Shown piece after piece: positions 42,406-54,300 of a stretch of 64,000 bases of DNA. The notes beneath the pieces were generated by a model, which made no database searches, was not told the DNA's origin, and saw only the letters and a program-made list of their open reading frames with translations. Where the stretch lies: NCBI GenBank assembly GCA_001592805.2, contig CP051141.1:2232001-2296000 (forward strand), read 5' to 3'. The position numbers and the translations under genes were made by a program. Positions within the stretch are counted from its first letter, which is position 1. Each line of letters opens with the position of its first letter. Origin of the DNA: Peltaster fructicola. Lineage: Eukaryota; Ascomycota; Dothideomycetes.

Positions 42406-44382
42406 ATGAGCGAGAAGAAGCCTACTGCCATCGTCATTGGTAACACTCTGTCTCCCACGCGCGCACCGCGAAGCTGATCATCAAACAGGAGCGGGAGCTG
42501 GAGGCGTATCAGTAAGGGCTACATCCGGGATGGATCTGAAATGCCTAGCTGATCTCTTTAGGTGGCTGCGAGACTCGCCAAAGCAGGCTTCGAGGTCACC
42601 GTCGTCGAAAAGAACGACTTCAGCGGTGGAAGATGCTCTCTGATTCACCATGAAGGCTATCGATTCGATCAAGGGCCTAGCCTCCTCCTCCTACCTCACC
42701 TCTTCAAGCGAACATTCAACGATCTCGGTACCAGTCTAGAAGCTGAAGGCGTCCATCTGCTCAAGTGTGAGCCCAACTACGACATCTTCTTCGGCGATGG
42801 CGAGAAGATGCAGCTATCAACAGACCTTGCGGTGATGAAGCAAGAGGTGGAAAGGTTTGAAGGGACTGGAGGTTTCGAAAGATATCTGCAGTTCATGGCC
42901 GAGAGCTATCGACACTACGACCTGAGCGTTACACACGTCTTGCTGAAGAACTTTGAGTCGTTGTTCTCCATGCTGCGACCAGGCTTCATCGCGCAAATCC
43001 TGGCATTACACCCCTTTGAATCCATCTGGCGACGAGCCAGCTTGTACTTCCACACTGAAAGATTGAGGAGAGTCTTCACCTTTGGTTCAATGTATATGGG
43101 CATGTCACCATTCGATGCACCAGGAACGTACTCGTTGCTCCAGGCGACAGAGGCTATAGAAGGTATTTGGTATCCTGTGGGTGGCTTCAACAAGGTTATA
43201 GAAGCACTGGTGAACATTGGCGAACGCTTCGGAGTGAAGTATCGCTTCAACACACCAGTGGAGTCCATCATTCTCAATGAAGACGGTTCATCAGCACAAG
43301 GAGTACGACTATCGAACGGTGAAGTGCTCAAGGCGGACATCGTGATCAACAACTCTGACCTTGTGTATGCCTACAACGAGCTTCTGCCTCGGTCAGGCTA
43401 CAGCGAATCTCTTCTAAAGCGTGATGGCTCCTGCTCAAGCATCAGCTTCTACTGGGCATTGTCGAAGAAGGTACCGGAATTGCAACCACACAACATCTTC
43501 CTCGCCGACGAGTACAAAGAGTCCTTCGACAGCATTTTCAAGGAGCACCTGATACCTTCAGTGCCGTCATTCTACGTGAATGTACCGTCACGCGTCGATC
43601 CTACAGCAGCTCCTGAGGGCGCGGACAGTGTTGTCGTGCTCGTCCCAGTTGGTCATCTGGTCGGCGAGGCGGCGAAACACCCATCAGCAAAGAATGATCC
43701 ACCAGCAAACAGCAAGCCGACCGCTGCAAGTAGCAGTCTCAAGGCTGCTTCACCTGCTGGTCAGACCGGTATCTTACCAACAGCAGATCAAGACTGGCCG
43801 GCCATGATCGCACTGGCACGAAAGACCATTCTCGCTACGATCAAAGCACGAACAGGCGCGGATCTATCATCTTTGATCCTCCATGAGATCACGAATGATC
43901 CAACTACGTGGCAAGCTCGCTTCAATCTTGACAAGGGTGCAATTCTTGGTCTATCGCACAGTTTCTTCAACGTTCTCTCGTTCCGTCCAACAACACGGGC
44001 TCGACGAGCACATTGGCTTGATGGCAAGCTTGGTGGCGGTGTCGTAGAGAGAATCCTGCTTACCGTCGTTGACGCTACGAGAGGTCGATCGAAGGACATT
44101 CAAGGCCTCTACATGGTCGGCGCCAGCGTTCATCCTGGCACAGGTGTTCCAATATGCATAGCAGGAGCAAGCATCGTGGCTGATCAGATCCTTGACGATT
44201 TGAAAAAGCCAGCTCCGTGGACGACAGAGCGCAATATAGATGCTATTGAGCGACGCGGCGATGGTGTCACTCCCACCAAGCAGCTCGATCTCGTTGATAG
44301 TCCAAAGTGGCTTTCCGATGCGAGCTGGATTGTTCTAATTGCATGTTCAGCGTTAGTGTGGGCTCTCTGGTCCAGATTGTAG
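42406..44382 (+). CDS. carB: Phytoene desaturase
   Basis: Exons 42406-42439, 42489-42511 and 42562-44382 (49- and 50-bp introns) give 625 residues. The FAD dinucleotide-binding motif VIGAGAGGVSVAARL is assembled from all three exons, followed by VVEKNDFSGGRCS and the CrtI-type stretch HEGYRFDQGPSL. The C-terminal FAD motif reads GLYMVGASVHPGTGVPICIAGA, and a final hydrophobic anchor (WIVLIACSALVWALWS) is typical of fungal carB/al-1. It introduces up to five double bonds into phytoene to give lycopene-series carotenes at membranes. It follows the opsin gene on the same strand, in the conserved fungal car cluster. Confidence 0.97.
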
Positions 44383-44587
44383 TATGCGCAAGATCACGCT
44401 GATGATCGTAGTCAGTGAATGCACTCAGATCAGCGCACGAGCCGGGTAGGTCCTCTCAGTCACGCATTCAAGCGGTCTAGTCGTAGTCACTCGGACCTTG
44501 CGAGATATATCTACTCTCCAAATCCTGCTCTCCTCTCTCATTCCTACAACACTTTGCAAATCCTCTCGTCGACCCTCACACCTACAC

Positions 44588-45550
44588 ATGCCTCAGGACA
44601 ATCGTGGTGTCATGGACTCGGCAGACTCTTCAGCCACAGACAATCAGTCACGTAGTGACTCCGTCGCTTCAGCTTCACAGCCTGATGCTCCAGCTCAACC
44701 ATCCTCTAACCCAGCTCATGGTCAACACATCGATGCGCTGCATAAATCAGTCAAGGTGATGACAAACGATGAATTCTTTGCAACTCATCCTCGGGGCACT
44801 GGAGGATACATAGTGCGCTTCAAGGCGAAGCCAGGCACAGAAGCGGAGAGTGAACAGGTTCATCCGCCACATTCGAGCCCAGCTGAAGCAGATGACGATA
44901 ACCAGTCTCGGGTTGGCGATGTGACCAGGAGTTCTCTTCGTGACGTAGAACGAGAGGGAGCCACATCGCAAAAGGCTGGGAAGGACAAGGCAGTCTCGGA
45001 CGCAATGTCCAAGGACGATTCCAACGAGGAAACCTCCTGGTTCGACGAAGAGGTAGAGCAGGCAACCCTACAAGGGGCGAAACAGCTTCTTCGTCGTATG
45101 CAGAGCATCCATGACTCCTTCATCATTCGCAAAAAGATGTCTGAGCCTGGACTTGGAGCAGTTGCAAAGGAGCTTCACGTCGCTACGATTCAATTGGCAC
45201 TTCTCCTGTACAGCTGTCAAGATGATCATTGTTGGGGTCATCCCGACGATGTGACCTTGCTTCAACAAGCAGACAACCTCGCAGATGACCTCAACCAGTT
45301 TCTCGCTCAATCGCCTCGACTATCCGCCTTCGGCCGTGCAAAGCTGCTTGGAGAATGTAGAGCGCTCGATCATATCTTGTCACCACATGTTCCGTGGGCC
45401 AAGCCAATCGACCCGGAGTCTCTGCCAGACTACATGGCGATGAACTCGCTGCGCAAAGGCACTGTGCTGAAGAAGGTGACTGGTCCAAACGGCAACCTGC
45501 GGGATCCCATCTATCAAGTGTACATGCCTCATGATCGCATGGATTGGTGA
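44588..45550 (+). CDS. Unknown protein inside the carotenoid cluster, ~320 aa
   Basis: Intronless from ATG at 44588 (upstream frame only from TTG; ATG 44612 also possible). The first ~150 residues are disordered, rich in Ser, Asp and Gln. The second half is helical (TLQGAKQLLRRMQSIHDSF ... GAVAKELHVATIQLALLLYS ... DVTLLQQADNLADDLNQFLA) with no catalytic motif, signal peptide or membrane segment. It lies between carB (205 bp upstream, same strand) and carRA (convergent). The standard Fusarium cluster has no gene here that I know of. Whether it works with the pathway or is a passenger cannot be told from sequence. Confidence 0.65.
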   Translation: MPQDNRGVMDSADSSATDNQSRSDSVASASQPDAPAQPSSNPAHGQHIDALHKSVKVMTNDEFFATHPRGTGGYIVRFKAKPGTEAESEQVHPPHSSPAEADDDNQSRVGDVTRSSLRDVEREGATSQKAGKDKAVSDAMSKDDSNEETSWFDEEVEQATLQGAKQLLRRMQSIHDSFIIRKKMSEPGLGAVAKELHVATIQLALLLYSCQDDHCWGHPDDVTLLQQADNLADDLNQFLAQSPRLSAFGRAKLLGECRALDHILSPHVPWAKPIDPESLPDYMAMNSLRKGTVLKKVTGPNGNLRDPIYQVYMPHDRMDW

Positions 45551-45893
45551 TCAGTTCCCAGCATCGTCAATACCCAAAGGCGACCGTGGTAAGCCAGACG
45601 ACATCTGAGGTCGAATACGACATCATGCTCGTGTCAAATACACAGTTGCAACTCTTCTAGCACTGGGAGCAATATGCCAAGCTGCACTCCTCATACGTCG
45701 ACGAAGCTCTGGGACCGGGATCTAGCACTTTCGATGCTGACAGGTGATCTGTTTGGTAGTTGGCACTCCGTCTTATGCACACATCACTTTGCGTTCAATA
45801 GTTCATCTGAGGCTCACTTCGAGCCCTACTGTACACTGTATGCCATACATGCACAAGCATATTTACATTGTCTCTATCTGCTTTGCAGCATCT
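45551..45893. other. Convergent gap between unknown gene and carRA
   Basis: 343 bp; a plus-strand frame of 77 codons (45674-45907) has no motif and is treated as chance. Nothing else seen. Confidence 0.4.
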
Positions 45894-47747
45894 CTATCGT
45901 CTTCTAGGACCTTGTAAACAGCGCCATGCCACCAAGACTCTCTGCCAAAACGGAACTGTCGCTCTGCCTGCCTTCCGCCTATAGCCAGGCTCCCTCATCA
46001 CTCTGCCGATCTGCATGTAGCTCTCCACCGCCACACGCATTGGTGCGCGTGCTGGATTGGGCAGGTCCTCTATAGCATCAATACTGCGGTCATAGAAGTC
46101 AAATGCTCGATCAAGCAGCTTCATCCGAATGCCCTCTATCTTACCAGCGAGGAACTGGTCATCGAGCTTGGGCTTGCACAGAGCCGTCAGGAAAGACTCG
46201 GTCGTGAGCTTCTCTTTCTTCAGCCAAGGTTGAGGCACATAGCATCTGTTGAGCGCTGCATCGACCTCTAGATCTCTAGCAATGTTCGTATATTGTAGTG
46301 CAATGCCCATGTCGTGTCCGGCTGCCATTAGATGTCTTGCGGTGGCCTCTGGCGTACCAGGGTGATGGTGAAGCACCAGCTGTATGCACATCAAGGCGAC
46401 TGTTCCAGCTACTCGTGCGCTGTACAGGTCTAGATCTGCGTCAGTCTTGATCGGTGATTGACCAGACTTCTCTGTGAAGACAAGATCCATTTCGAAGCCT
46501 TTCAACAGCTCGAACAAAGGCTGCTTGTCCAGTAGATGTGTTGGCAGTAGCAGCAGCGACAGATGCGTCTCTGGTGGGAAGTTCTCATGCACGAACTTCT
46601 TTGCGCTACTCTTGACCACGCTACCGTTCTGGGATGCTGATGAGTCGTACGACAGCTGTAGGAACGTATGAAGCTTGCTCAGCCACTCCCGTGCCTCTGT
46701 TGGGGTTTTCGCATCATCAATCAAGTCGTCAAAGACCCTCATTGCTGAGTAGAGAAAGATCAGATCGATTCTGAGTCTTCCACTGAATGTAGCGCTGGCC
46801 AGATAGAAACTCCTGCTCTTGTTCTGCAGCCGTGTCACCGCCTCTGTCAGCCCAAGAATCCGATCGTCGTCGTATGCAGCAGTTGGTAGCAGGAGCGCAC
46901 GCACGAGTGTGAGCGGCGAAGGTAGCCCTGTAACCCGAGGAAAGTGAGCAGGAAAGGCATCCAATATTGCCAAAGCATTGTCGAATGCTACGTGGCCACA
47001 AACAATCAAGCTGTTGGTCAGAAGGAAGAAGATGGCCTCCTCGATCTCGAGTCCAAACGGCCACAGATGGTAGCCGGTCTTCGTGGCGCTTGCGATGACC
47101 CATGTACCGCGTTGCAGAGCGAGCGAGTCTACCATCCAGAGATATACTGTTGGGAGCCATATCGGCAGGATAGTGTTCGTCCATGGCAGGCCGATCAAAA
47201 GTTGATACGCCAGGCTCCACAGTAGAAGTAGGAATGGTAATGCCCATATCAGGATCATTCCCAGATATGTGAAGTGACCATCGGACTTGATCCAGTCTAT
47301 GGCTCTCTTGATGGTCAGGGCACCTGCTACCTGAACGCCTATTCTAGCATACTTCCAGTTGTCCTTGGGCTTCTCCTTGACCAGGTAGACCGCCGGTAGT
47401 GTTGGCTTTGACAGTAGCAGATATAGCAGTGAAGTGCTGGCAAGGTCAGCTACACTGCGACTTGAGCGGACGTGATCTTACATGTATGTTTGGATCACGA
47501 AGAACCACACTTCCTCCAAGGGTATATCCAAAAGTGTAGGCCCGATGATCACATCAGATGGATATGACCATAGTCCTGCTCTAATAACATAGCTGTCCCA
47601 CGGGATGCTGCTGGCGACTGCGATCGCAATGAGAAAGAGGATCTTGTAGGAGTCGATTGACCTCCATAGCGGCCAGTATAGAGCTGTGAGTAACAAAGCC
47701 GGTGGCGTCGTCCAGAAGCAGTGAACGAGGGCGTATTCGAAACCCAT
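45894..47747 (-). CDS. carRA: Bifunctional lycopene cyclase / phytoene synthase
   Basis: Exons 47482-47747 and 45894-47436 (45-bp intron) give 602 residues. The N-terminal ~240 residues carry two CrtYc/CrtYd-type halves with repeated membrane helices and the motif PLEEVWFFVIQTY, then LPWTN and LEIEEAIFFLLTN: the lycopene cyclase domain. The C-terminal part is phytoene synthase: KSRSFYLASATFSGRL, the first aspartate motif MRVFDDLIDDAKTP, and the second LQYTNIARDLEVDAALNR. The fusion is characteristic of fungi (al-2/carRA). It condenses two geranylgeranyl diphosphates to phytoene and later cyclises lycopene to beta-carotene. It is divergent from carX with a 503-bp shared promoter. Confidence 0.97.
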
Positions 47748-48250
47748 GCCTATGAGAGATGCAATCGCCGTGGCGTTGAACGGAATCGAGGATCATACAA
47801 TCATAATCCTTGTTTGTGTGCTTGCATTGGAGGAATCAAGAAAGCCAATGCTGGTCTACCTGAGCAGCAAGATTCCGTGTCAATCGCTGCGTTGATTACG
47901 CTCTCCTTCACTGAGCATACCGCGTGTATCGTTAGCTTCTTTGATCAATCACCGTGTAGATCGCGTTGAAAAATATGCCGGGAGTGACGGCTGGAGGTTG
48001 TTCATAGGCGGAAAGCATGCGGAAATGATTCTACGGACGACTAACAAAAGGTACTAGTGCTGCCAACATGAACTTGAGCCGCGCTTCCCGCGGCTTAGAC
48101 GTCATCGTTGAATGCTGGTAGAGACGAATCTCAATCCCGGCGCGTGGACCTAGCACAGAGCTCCTCTCTCGCCGCAGCATAGATTACCCTCATTATGTTA
48201 TCTTGAGGCCCTCATCACCGTTTGCGCAGAGAGCTGACCCGAGCTCCAAG
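47748..48250. promoter_or_regulatory. Shared divergent promoter of carRA and carX
   Basis: A perfect inverted repeat GCCGCG-N5-CGCGGC lies at 48078-48094, like a paired-CGG zinc-cluster target. A CRE-like AGACGTCATC (48097-48106) follows 2 bases later and shares GACGTCAT with the opsin promoter. A single regulatory region could coordinate both genes. Function is inferred. Confidence 0.5.
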
Positions 48251-50359
48251 ATGGCTTTCACAAGTCAGAAGCGCAAGAGAGCAGTCAGTGAGCTCATGCA
48301 ACCGACGCCTCAACCGAAACATCCATACAAGTCTGGCAACTTCGCAGCCATACATCAGACGCTACCTCTCACGCCTTGCACATACACCGGCACGATACCG
48401 AAAGAGCTTGGTGATGGTGAATACGTCAGAAATGGAAGTAATCCGCTCGGCTCAGGCTCTCAAGAAGATATAGGAAGAGATTATCATTGGTTTGATGGAG
48501 ATGGAATGCTCGCAGGAGTCTGGTTTGAGCGTGATGCTTCTGGAGAGATCAGTCCTCAATTTGTCAATCAATACATCCTTACAGACGTATATCTTAGCGC
48601 AATCGGCTCGAGGCATCTCAAGAAACCGATTCTACCGAGTATAGCGACACTCGTAGACCCTCTGGCAAGCTTCTTCTGGGTAACCATACAGATCTTCAGA
48701 ACGCTTCTACTTGTCCTTCTATCACATCTTCCTGGATCGAAGCAGAAAATCAAGAAGATCTCGGTTGCAAATACACATATCATGTACCACGACGGTCGTG
48801 CTCTGGCGCTGTGTGAGAGCGGCCCGCCGATGCGAATACAGCTGCCAGGGCTTGAGACGGTGGGATGGTTCAATGGCAGCGTTGCAAAGGGTGAGCCCCT
48901 GAAGACTATAACAGAGAAAGAGCCAGTGCTTGGTGGAGATGACAGTCTGTACAGCTTCATGAGAGAATGGACGACAGCTCATCCAAAGGTCGACCCAAAA
49001 ACAAAAGAGATGCTAGCATTTCACAGCTGCTTCGCGCCACCGTATATCCAATACAGTATCCTGCCCGAGTCATCGACTGTAGAGAAGCAGAAGATGCTGA
49101 ACGCACCTGTACCAGGCATCCGAGGAGCACGCATGATGCATGATTTCGGCGCTTCCTCAGCTCACACGATCATCATGGATTTACCACTCTCACTCGATCC
49201 TACTGAGCAGTTCAAGGGTCGACCAACAGTCAACTTCGATGCCACACAATCATCACGATTTGGTGTCTTTCCACGACGTCGACCTGAGGATGTTCGCTGG
49301 TTCGAAACCGATGCATGCTGCATATTCCATACTGCCAACTCGTGGGACTCTCTGACCATGGGCAAGACAACAGGCGTCAATATGCTTGCATGTCGGCTGA
49401 CATCTGCTACGCTTGTCTTTGCTGCTGGCAACATTGCACCTCCAGCAGAACGAAAGAAAGTCAAGGCAGACATTATCAAGAAGCGACGAATGCCGTTCTT
49501 TGCCAAGTACGATCAGTCGATTGATGTTACAGCATGGAAGGACTCTGAACAGCTTGGCACACCTGAGGACGAGAAACAAGCTTTCATCCGCATCGTGCCA
49601 GAACCAATAGCCGGCTCTGGTCCCGGAGACTACGACGATGAGCAATGCCGACTGTACTACTACCACTTCGATCTCGAGACTGAAGCTATAGCACATCAGT
49701 GGGCTCTGTCTGCGATCTCTTTTGAGTTTCCTTCAGTGAACCCGCAATACGAGATGGCAGCAGCTCGATATGTATATGGCTGCTCTACGACTGACGAATC
49801 TTTCGGCCAAGCGCTGGGCAAGGCTACCAAGATTGACGTCGTGGTGAAGATGGACGTGCAGACACTTATCGCAAGAGGCAAGAAACAGCCACCGGCTAGC
49901 GTCACTGGTGTTGTCGACGAGCGCTTGATTGAAGAAGTGCTCGAGGCAGGCTCGGACGATCCTATACAAGCATTCAAGATGCCTGATGGATGGTATGCGC
50001 AAGAGCCACGGTTTGTATCCGCTTCGAACCCAACAAGCGAGGACGATGGCTTCCTGATATGGTTCGCTTTCGACGAGTCACAATTGCTGGACAACGGCGA
50101 TGTACCGGCTGACAACACCACCCAACGGGCAAAGAGTGAGCTATGGATAGTCAATGCGAAGGACATGCGTACAGTCCTTGCGAGGGTACAGCTCCCGCAA
50201 AGGGTCCCGTACGGTCTGCATGCTTCCTGGTTTGAACAGTCGCAGATACAGCAGCAGAGACCTGTTGCCGAAGTGCGCTCAACTGCCATCGCCCTGTCAC
50301 CAAATCCACCTGGCTTATGGATGGAGATTCGTGACTGGGTAGAAGCATGTCTTGGTTGA
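48251..50359 (+). CDS. carX: Carotenoid cleavage oxygenase (CarX-like, retinal-forming)
   Basis: Intronless, 702 residues from ATG at 48251 (upstream frame starts with TTG). Carotenoid-oxygenase hallmarks: the N-terminal GEYVRNGSNPL, YHWFDGDGML, the iron-binding His regions MMHDFGASSAHTIIMD, CIFHTANSWD and the C-terminal YGLHASWF. Length is close to Fusarium CarX (~696 aa), which splits beta-carotene centrally to two retinals. CarT-type enzymes that cleave torulene are related, but placement next to carRA and an opsin favours CarX. It would supply the chromophore for the rhodopsin in this cluster. Confidence 0.93.
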   Translation: MAFTSQKRKRAVSELMQPTPQPKHPYKSGNFAAIHQTLPLTPCTYTGTIPKELGDGEYVRNGSNPLGSGSQEDIGRDYHWFDGDGMLAGVWFERDASGEISPQFVNQYILTDVYLSAIGSRHLKKPILPSIATLVDPLASFFWVTIQIFRTLLLVLLSHLPGSKQKIKKISVANTHIMYHDGRALALCESGPPMRIQLPGLETVGWFNGSVAKGEPLKTITEKEPVLGGDDSLYSFMREWTTAHPKVDPKTKEMLAFHSCFAPPYIQYSILPESSTVEKQKMLNAPVPGIRGARMMHDFGASSAHTIIMDLPLSLDPTEQFKGRPTVNFDATQSSRFGVFPRRRPEDVRWFETDACCIFHTANSWDSLTMGKTTGVNMLACRLTSATLVFAAGNIAPPAERKKVKADIIKKRRMPFFAKYDQSIDVTAWKDSEQLGTPEDEKQAFIRIVPEPIAGSGPGDYDDEQCRLYYYHFDLETEAIAHQWALSAISFEFPSVNPQYEMAAARYVYGCSTTDESFGQALGKATKIDVVVKMDVQTLIARGKKQPPASVTGVVDERLIEEVLEAGSDDPIQAFKMPDGWYAQEPRFVSASNPTSEDDGFLIWFAFDESQLLDNGDVPADNTTQRAKSELWIVNAKDMRTVLARVQLPQRVPYGLHASWFEQSQIQQQRPVAEVRSTAIALSPNPPGLWMEIRDWVEACLG

Positions 50360-50555
50360 ATGATCAATGTCTCTCAAGACAGGACATTGCATAATGTACA
50401 CTTAATTAGCATATGATACCCCTATAGATGACGATCGACGAGTTATTGTATTGCACTTGTCGCTTTCACAAGAATCTTGGTCAATAGTGCCTCTCGTTTT
50501 GCGAATCAGATCATCTCCACTTTGAAAAGCAAAACTCATCAATACAGCAACCCCA

Positions 50556-51355
50556 ATGTCACATCGCGGCAGGACACCAGCTCTATTGGAGTCGTATTTT
50601 GAGCTACCGCCGGAGCTTTCATCGATACTACTGACAGGAACACTGAGCTGCAACTCATCATGGTTGACGACGAGAATCATGGGCAATGCCCTGGAGAACG
50701 ATGCCACAATGGGTATCGTCCTTGTCAGCTGGCTGAACGATGAAGCATTTTGGCGTACACAACTGAAGCGTATAGCTGTAGGTGAGCCACGAGACACTAC
50801 AGGCAACGACTGACGCCAGCATAGACTCTCGATATGGACAGATCTGAGCTCAGGAGTCGTTTCATCTCTGTCGACAGGCTGGGAGAAAGCCTTGACGGCC
50901 TTGCTCGTTCAGCAGGTGCCGAGCTTGCAGACATCCAAAGCAGGGTCACTGATGCCCTGCAGAGATGTGAAGCAAGTAAGGCTCTATTGGTTCTGGACGG
51001 CATCGATACACTTCTCGCGACACAGCCTGATATGGATGCTCTACAGCTCAGCAATCTGCTTTTGAGGCTGCGAACGCTGTCGAAGATACATTCAACTGTC
51101 CTGACGACCATGGCCGATCTATCTAGGTCAAGCGAGCGGCAGATCACACCACTGGAGCTCAATAACGTCGTTTTCCTCAGCCAGCAGGCACACATGGCAC
51201 ATTCGATCATCAGCACTAGAGAACTTGACACAGGCTCAGCACGGGATGTGAGTGGTATTATTCGCATTACCAGTGGAGGTCAGGGCGCCAGCCTGAAGGA
51301 ACTTGAGAAAAGGTATCTCGTGCAACGAGATGGATCTGTAAAGATCGTGGAATGA
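50556..51355 (+). CDS. ELP6: Elongator complex subunit ELP6
   Basis: Exons 50556-50777 and 50825-51355 (47-bp intron) give 250 residues. PALLESYFELPPELSSILLT, GIVLVSWLNDEAFWRTQLKR and the C-terminal LDTGSARDVSGIIRITSGGQ with GSVKIVE match fungal Elp6. Elp6 has a RecA-like fold without ATPase signature and forms the Elp456 ring, which acts with Elp123 in wobble-uridine modification of tRNA. It is convergent with the RdRP gene, only 3 bases between stop codons. Confidence 0.85.
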
Positions 51356-51358
51356 TCA

Positions 51359-54300
51359 TCACAGTATGTCTGCTATCCGATCGAAGATATTCTTCGTTGG
51401 CGGCTGCATGTCGTCCTCATCTGTATCATCGTCGAAGAGAGTATCCTTAGCGCATGTCTTTGATGTGCAACAGATGGTCGAATCAAGCTGTGCTTGATGG
51501 TCGGTCGGAGCATCGACAGTGGCTAGTGCAGGAGCTTTGAGCTCAGTAAGGATACTTAAGTCGACAGCGTATGACTTGCCGATCTGATTGACGGGCTCAG
51601 AAGTATGAGACTTGGCATTGACCATTGCTGGTGCGAGCATCTCGAATGTTGAGTCGCAAGGGAGTCTTGGTGTAGACGCACTCTGTTCCGCTCGTGGCGC
51701 ATCGAGGAGTTCGAGGAGCTCTGAAGAAGGCCGACTCTGCTCTACTCCTCTGAGCATTGCTGGCGACTTCACTGTTCCCACCTCGTGTCCTCTGGGCTTG
51801 ACCTTGCCTGTATCTGCGGCACCAAACCTGCCATTCGCGATATGACCGAGCTCTCGTCTGAAGATCCATGGGAAGGACACAAATGTGGTGTCTGTATCTT
51901 CTCCAGCCTCAGCATCTTGTGCTGTAACAGTATACATAGCCGCAATGTATGGACCAAGCTTAGCTTTGTCTTGTTCTTGTTCCTTCGTGCCTGCTGCCTG
52001 AAAGACCATGAGACGAAACTGATGTTGGATGGCTGCGAGAGCATTGCCTAGTGCTTCTGCAAGAGTCCACTCACGAATCTCGTCATTATGGCTCAAGACG
52101 AATCCTGTCCACACTTCGTACTCTGACTCAATCTCGTGCTGACTCATCAGACGACGGAGAGCTTCATCGTACTGACGCTTCAGAGCTCTGGCGGAGTTGA
52201 GCAGGTCAATATCGAGCTTGTATGCATCCAGTATTCTTTTGTCGAATCGACACTCATGTGCAGGTATGAAGTCCACGAAGTCAACGTTTCTGAACAGTTG
52301 ATGGAGTATCTTGTCGGAGTCGTAGATGAGATGCTTAGGAACCTTCACATTGCCTGCCCAGCGTGGCCAGCGGTTCACTTTCAGATGCATTCCCATCTTT
52401 GCAGGCACGCCCGTCTTGGCATAGTCGACAGCTCGAGAGTGAAGTGCTGCAAGCTCGAGGCACTTTGGATGTTTCGGTCCAGCTTCAAGAAGATCTGCCC
52501 AGTATCGATGAGCAGTAGCAATACGTCCAAGATTATCGTACTTCATATGCTGAACGAAGAAGGTTGTGATGTGGTTGACAGTGATACGATCTTCTACCGT
52601 TGTGGGTTTGGGTGGTGTGTAGTCCATTGGCTCGTGGTTCCACTCTGTAGGTATCATCTCAGGATCCCAGATCACAAGGTAATCATCTCCATCGAGATCA
52701 CCGCCAGAACACATTCCAGGAATATCACGATCACCTGTCCGAGGGAATACCACAACATTCTTGAGATGATGTAGCTCTGGCACATCTATAGCCTCCACGA
52801 TTCTGATATCTCCTGGATGTAAAGATGGATTGCGTGCGATCATGCAAAGTCCTATAATGACTTGAGTGGTGGCCTTGGAAGGGTTGCTAGGATCTGTAGT
52901 TGATGTCTGAACAAAGATCTTGGGTAGCAAAGACTGCTTCTTCTCTGGATTTGCTTCCTCGACATGACCTTGTAGTATGCCAGTCTCATCTACGCAACCA
53001 AGCAAGAATGCACCATCTGGTATCAGTATCCTTGCCTTCTCCTTGAGCCACTTCACACTCCATGACAGCCACAGTCGTAGACAGCTCATGAAGAAGGGTT
53101 CTTGAACTCTCATGAAGCCGTCTTGAATCATGCTCGCAAGTGCTTCGGTCGTCCGGTTCTGGTCGACACTCTTGAGGAGCAGCCTCACAGCCATCTGTTC
53201 GTCACTCATCGCAGTGTGAAGATCTCTGATCATCTCCCTCTGTCGTTCGACAATCGCCTCATCCGGAACACCAAGACACGATAGCAAAAGGATGATCTGC
53301 TGGTTGAGGAAAGTGGCAGAGTATTGCGCAGATCTACATATTTCGAGACCTCTGTGTGAAGCTGGGAACTTGTTCTGACTGGGGCGTAGCTGTATGACTT
53401 GTCCTGTGAGGTGCTTGTCGACTACTATGATACCCTTGTATCCTCCTAAGCGGAACTGCAGAGCAGAAGGGCAATGCTCAGGGCTGCTTGGCAACTTGAG
53501 ATGCTCTGCAATCATGCGAGCGACGAACAAGGACATCTTGCCCACACCGTCAGAGAAACAGAAGCCATTGCGATTGATGTCGTCAATGTCGACAACTTCA
53601 ACTTGATTCCATGCCGCACGGGTGGTGGAAAAGGCCTGTCCCAGACGAGAAGCATATTTCGCAACGACTTTGATCTGACTGAATGTGCCCATCTGCTTTC
53701 TGAGATCCTCAGCGGAAAGCTCATGCGTGGATGCGAAGAAGTAGGCGCCGTTCTCTCGCAGTTGGGAATTGCCGTATGCTAAGAAGTGGAACGTACGACC
53801 TCCGACTGTGATACCCTGCTTCAGTACCTGATTGAACCTCTTGAAAATGGCATCATCCGAGCCGTCATCAGCAGCTCTGACCCTGCCAAAGTGTTGCTCA
53901 TCTCGAAACTTCACCCGTAGGAAGTGACGATCGAGCTGACTATACTTTCTGAGTATGCGGTTGGACATCTCGACTGTGGGCGTGTGAAAGTACATGGTCG
54001 TCGGTGTGATTGTAGCTGATTGGAGCGCAATACAGTAGGATGGCGGAGCTGGTCTGAAGGCTTTCACTTCGTACTGGTACTTGAAGATGTCCGTGGGATC
54101 GACGAAGTGCTGTTTGAGGCCTGCGATGTGCTCGAGGAGATATTGTGCCATGCCTGGGGTCCCAGTATCGTTGTCTAGTGACTGCAATCTGGTGGCAAAG
54201 GCATGGTTCAGGTTGTACTCGCGAAGGTAGCCATGGCTGATGCAGACCTCAAGTTGGTACATGAGCTTGTACGGGAGATGAACTTGGCCGTCAGCCAGAT

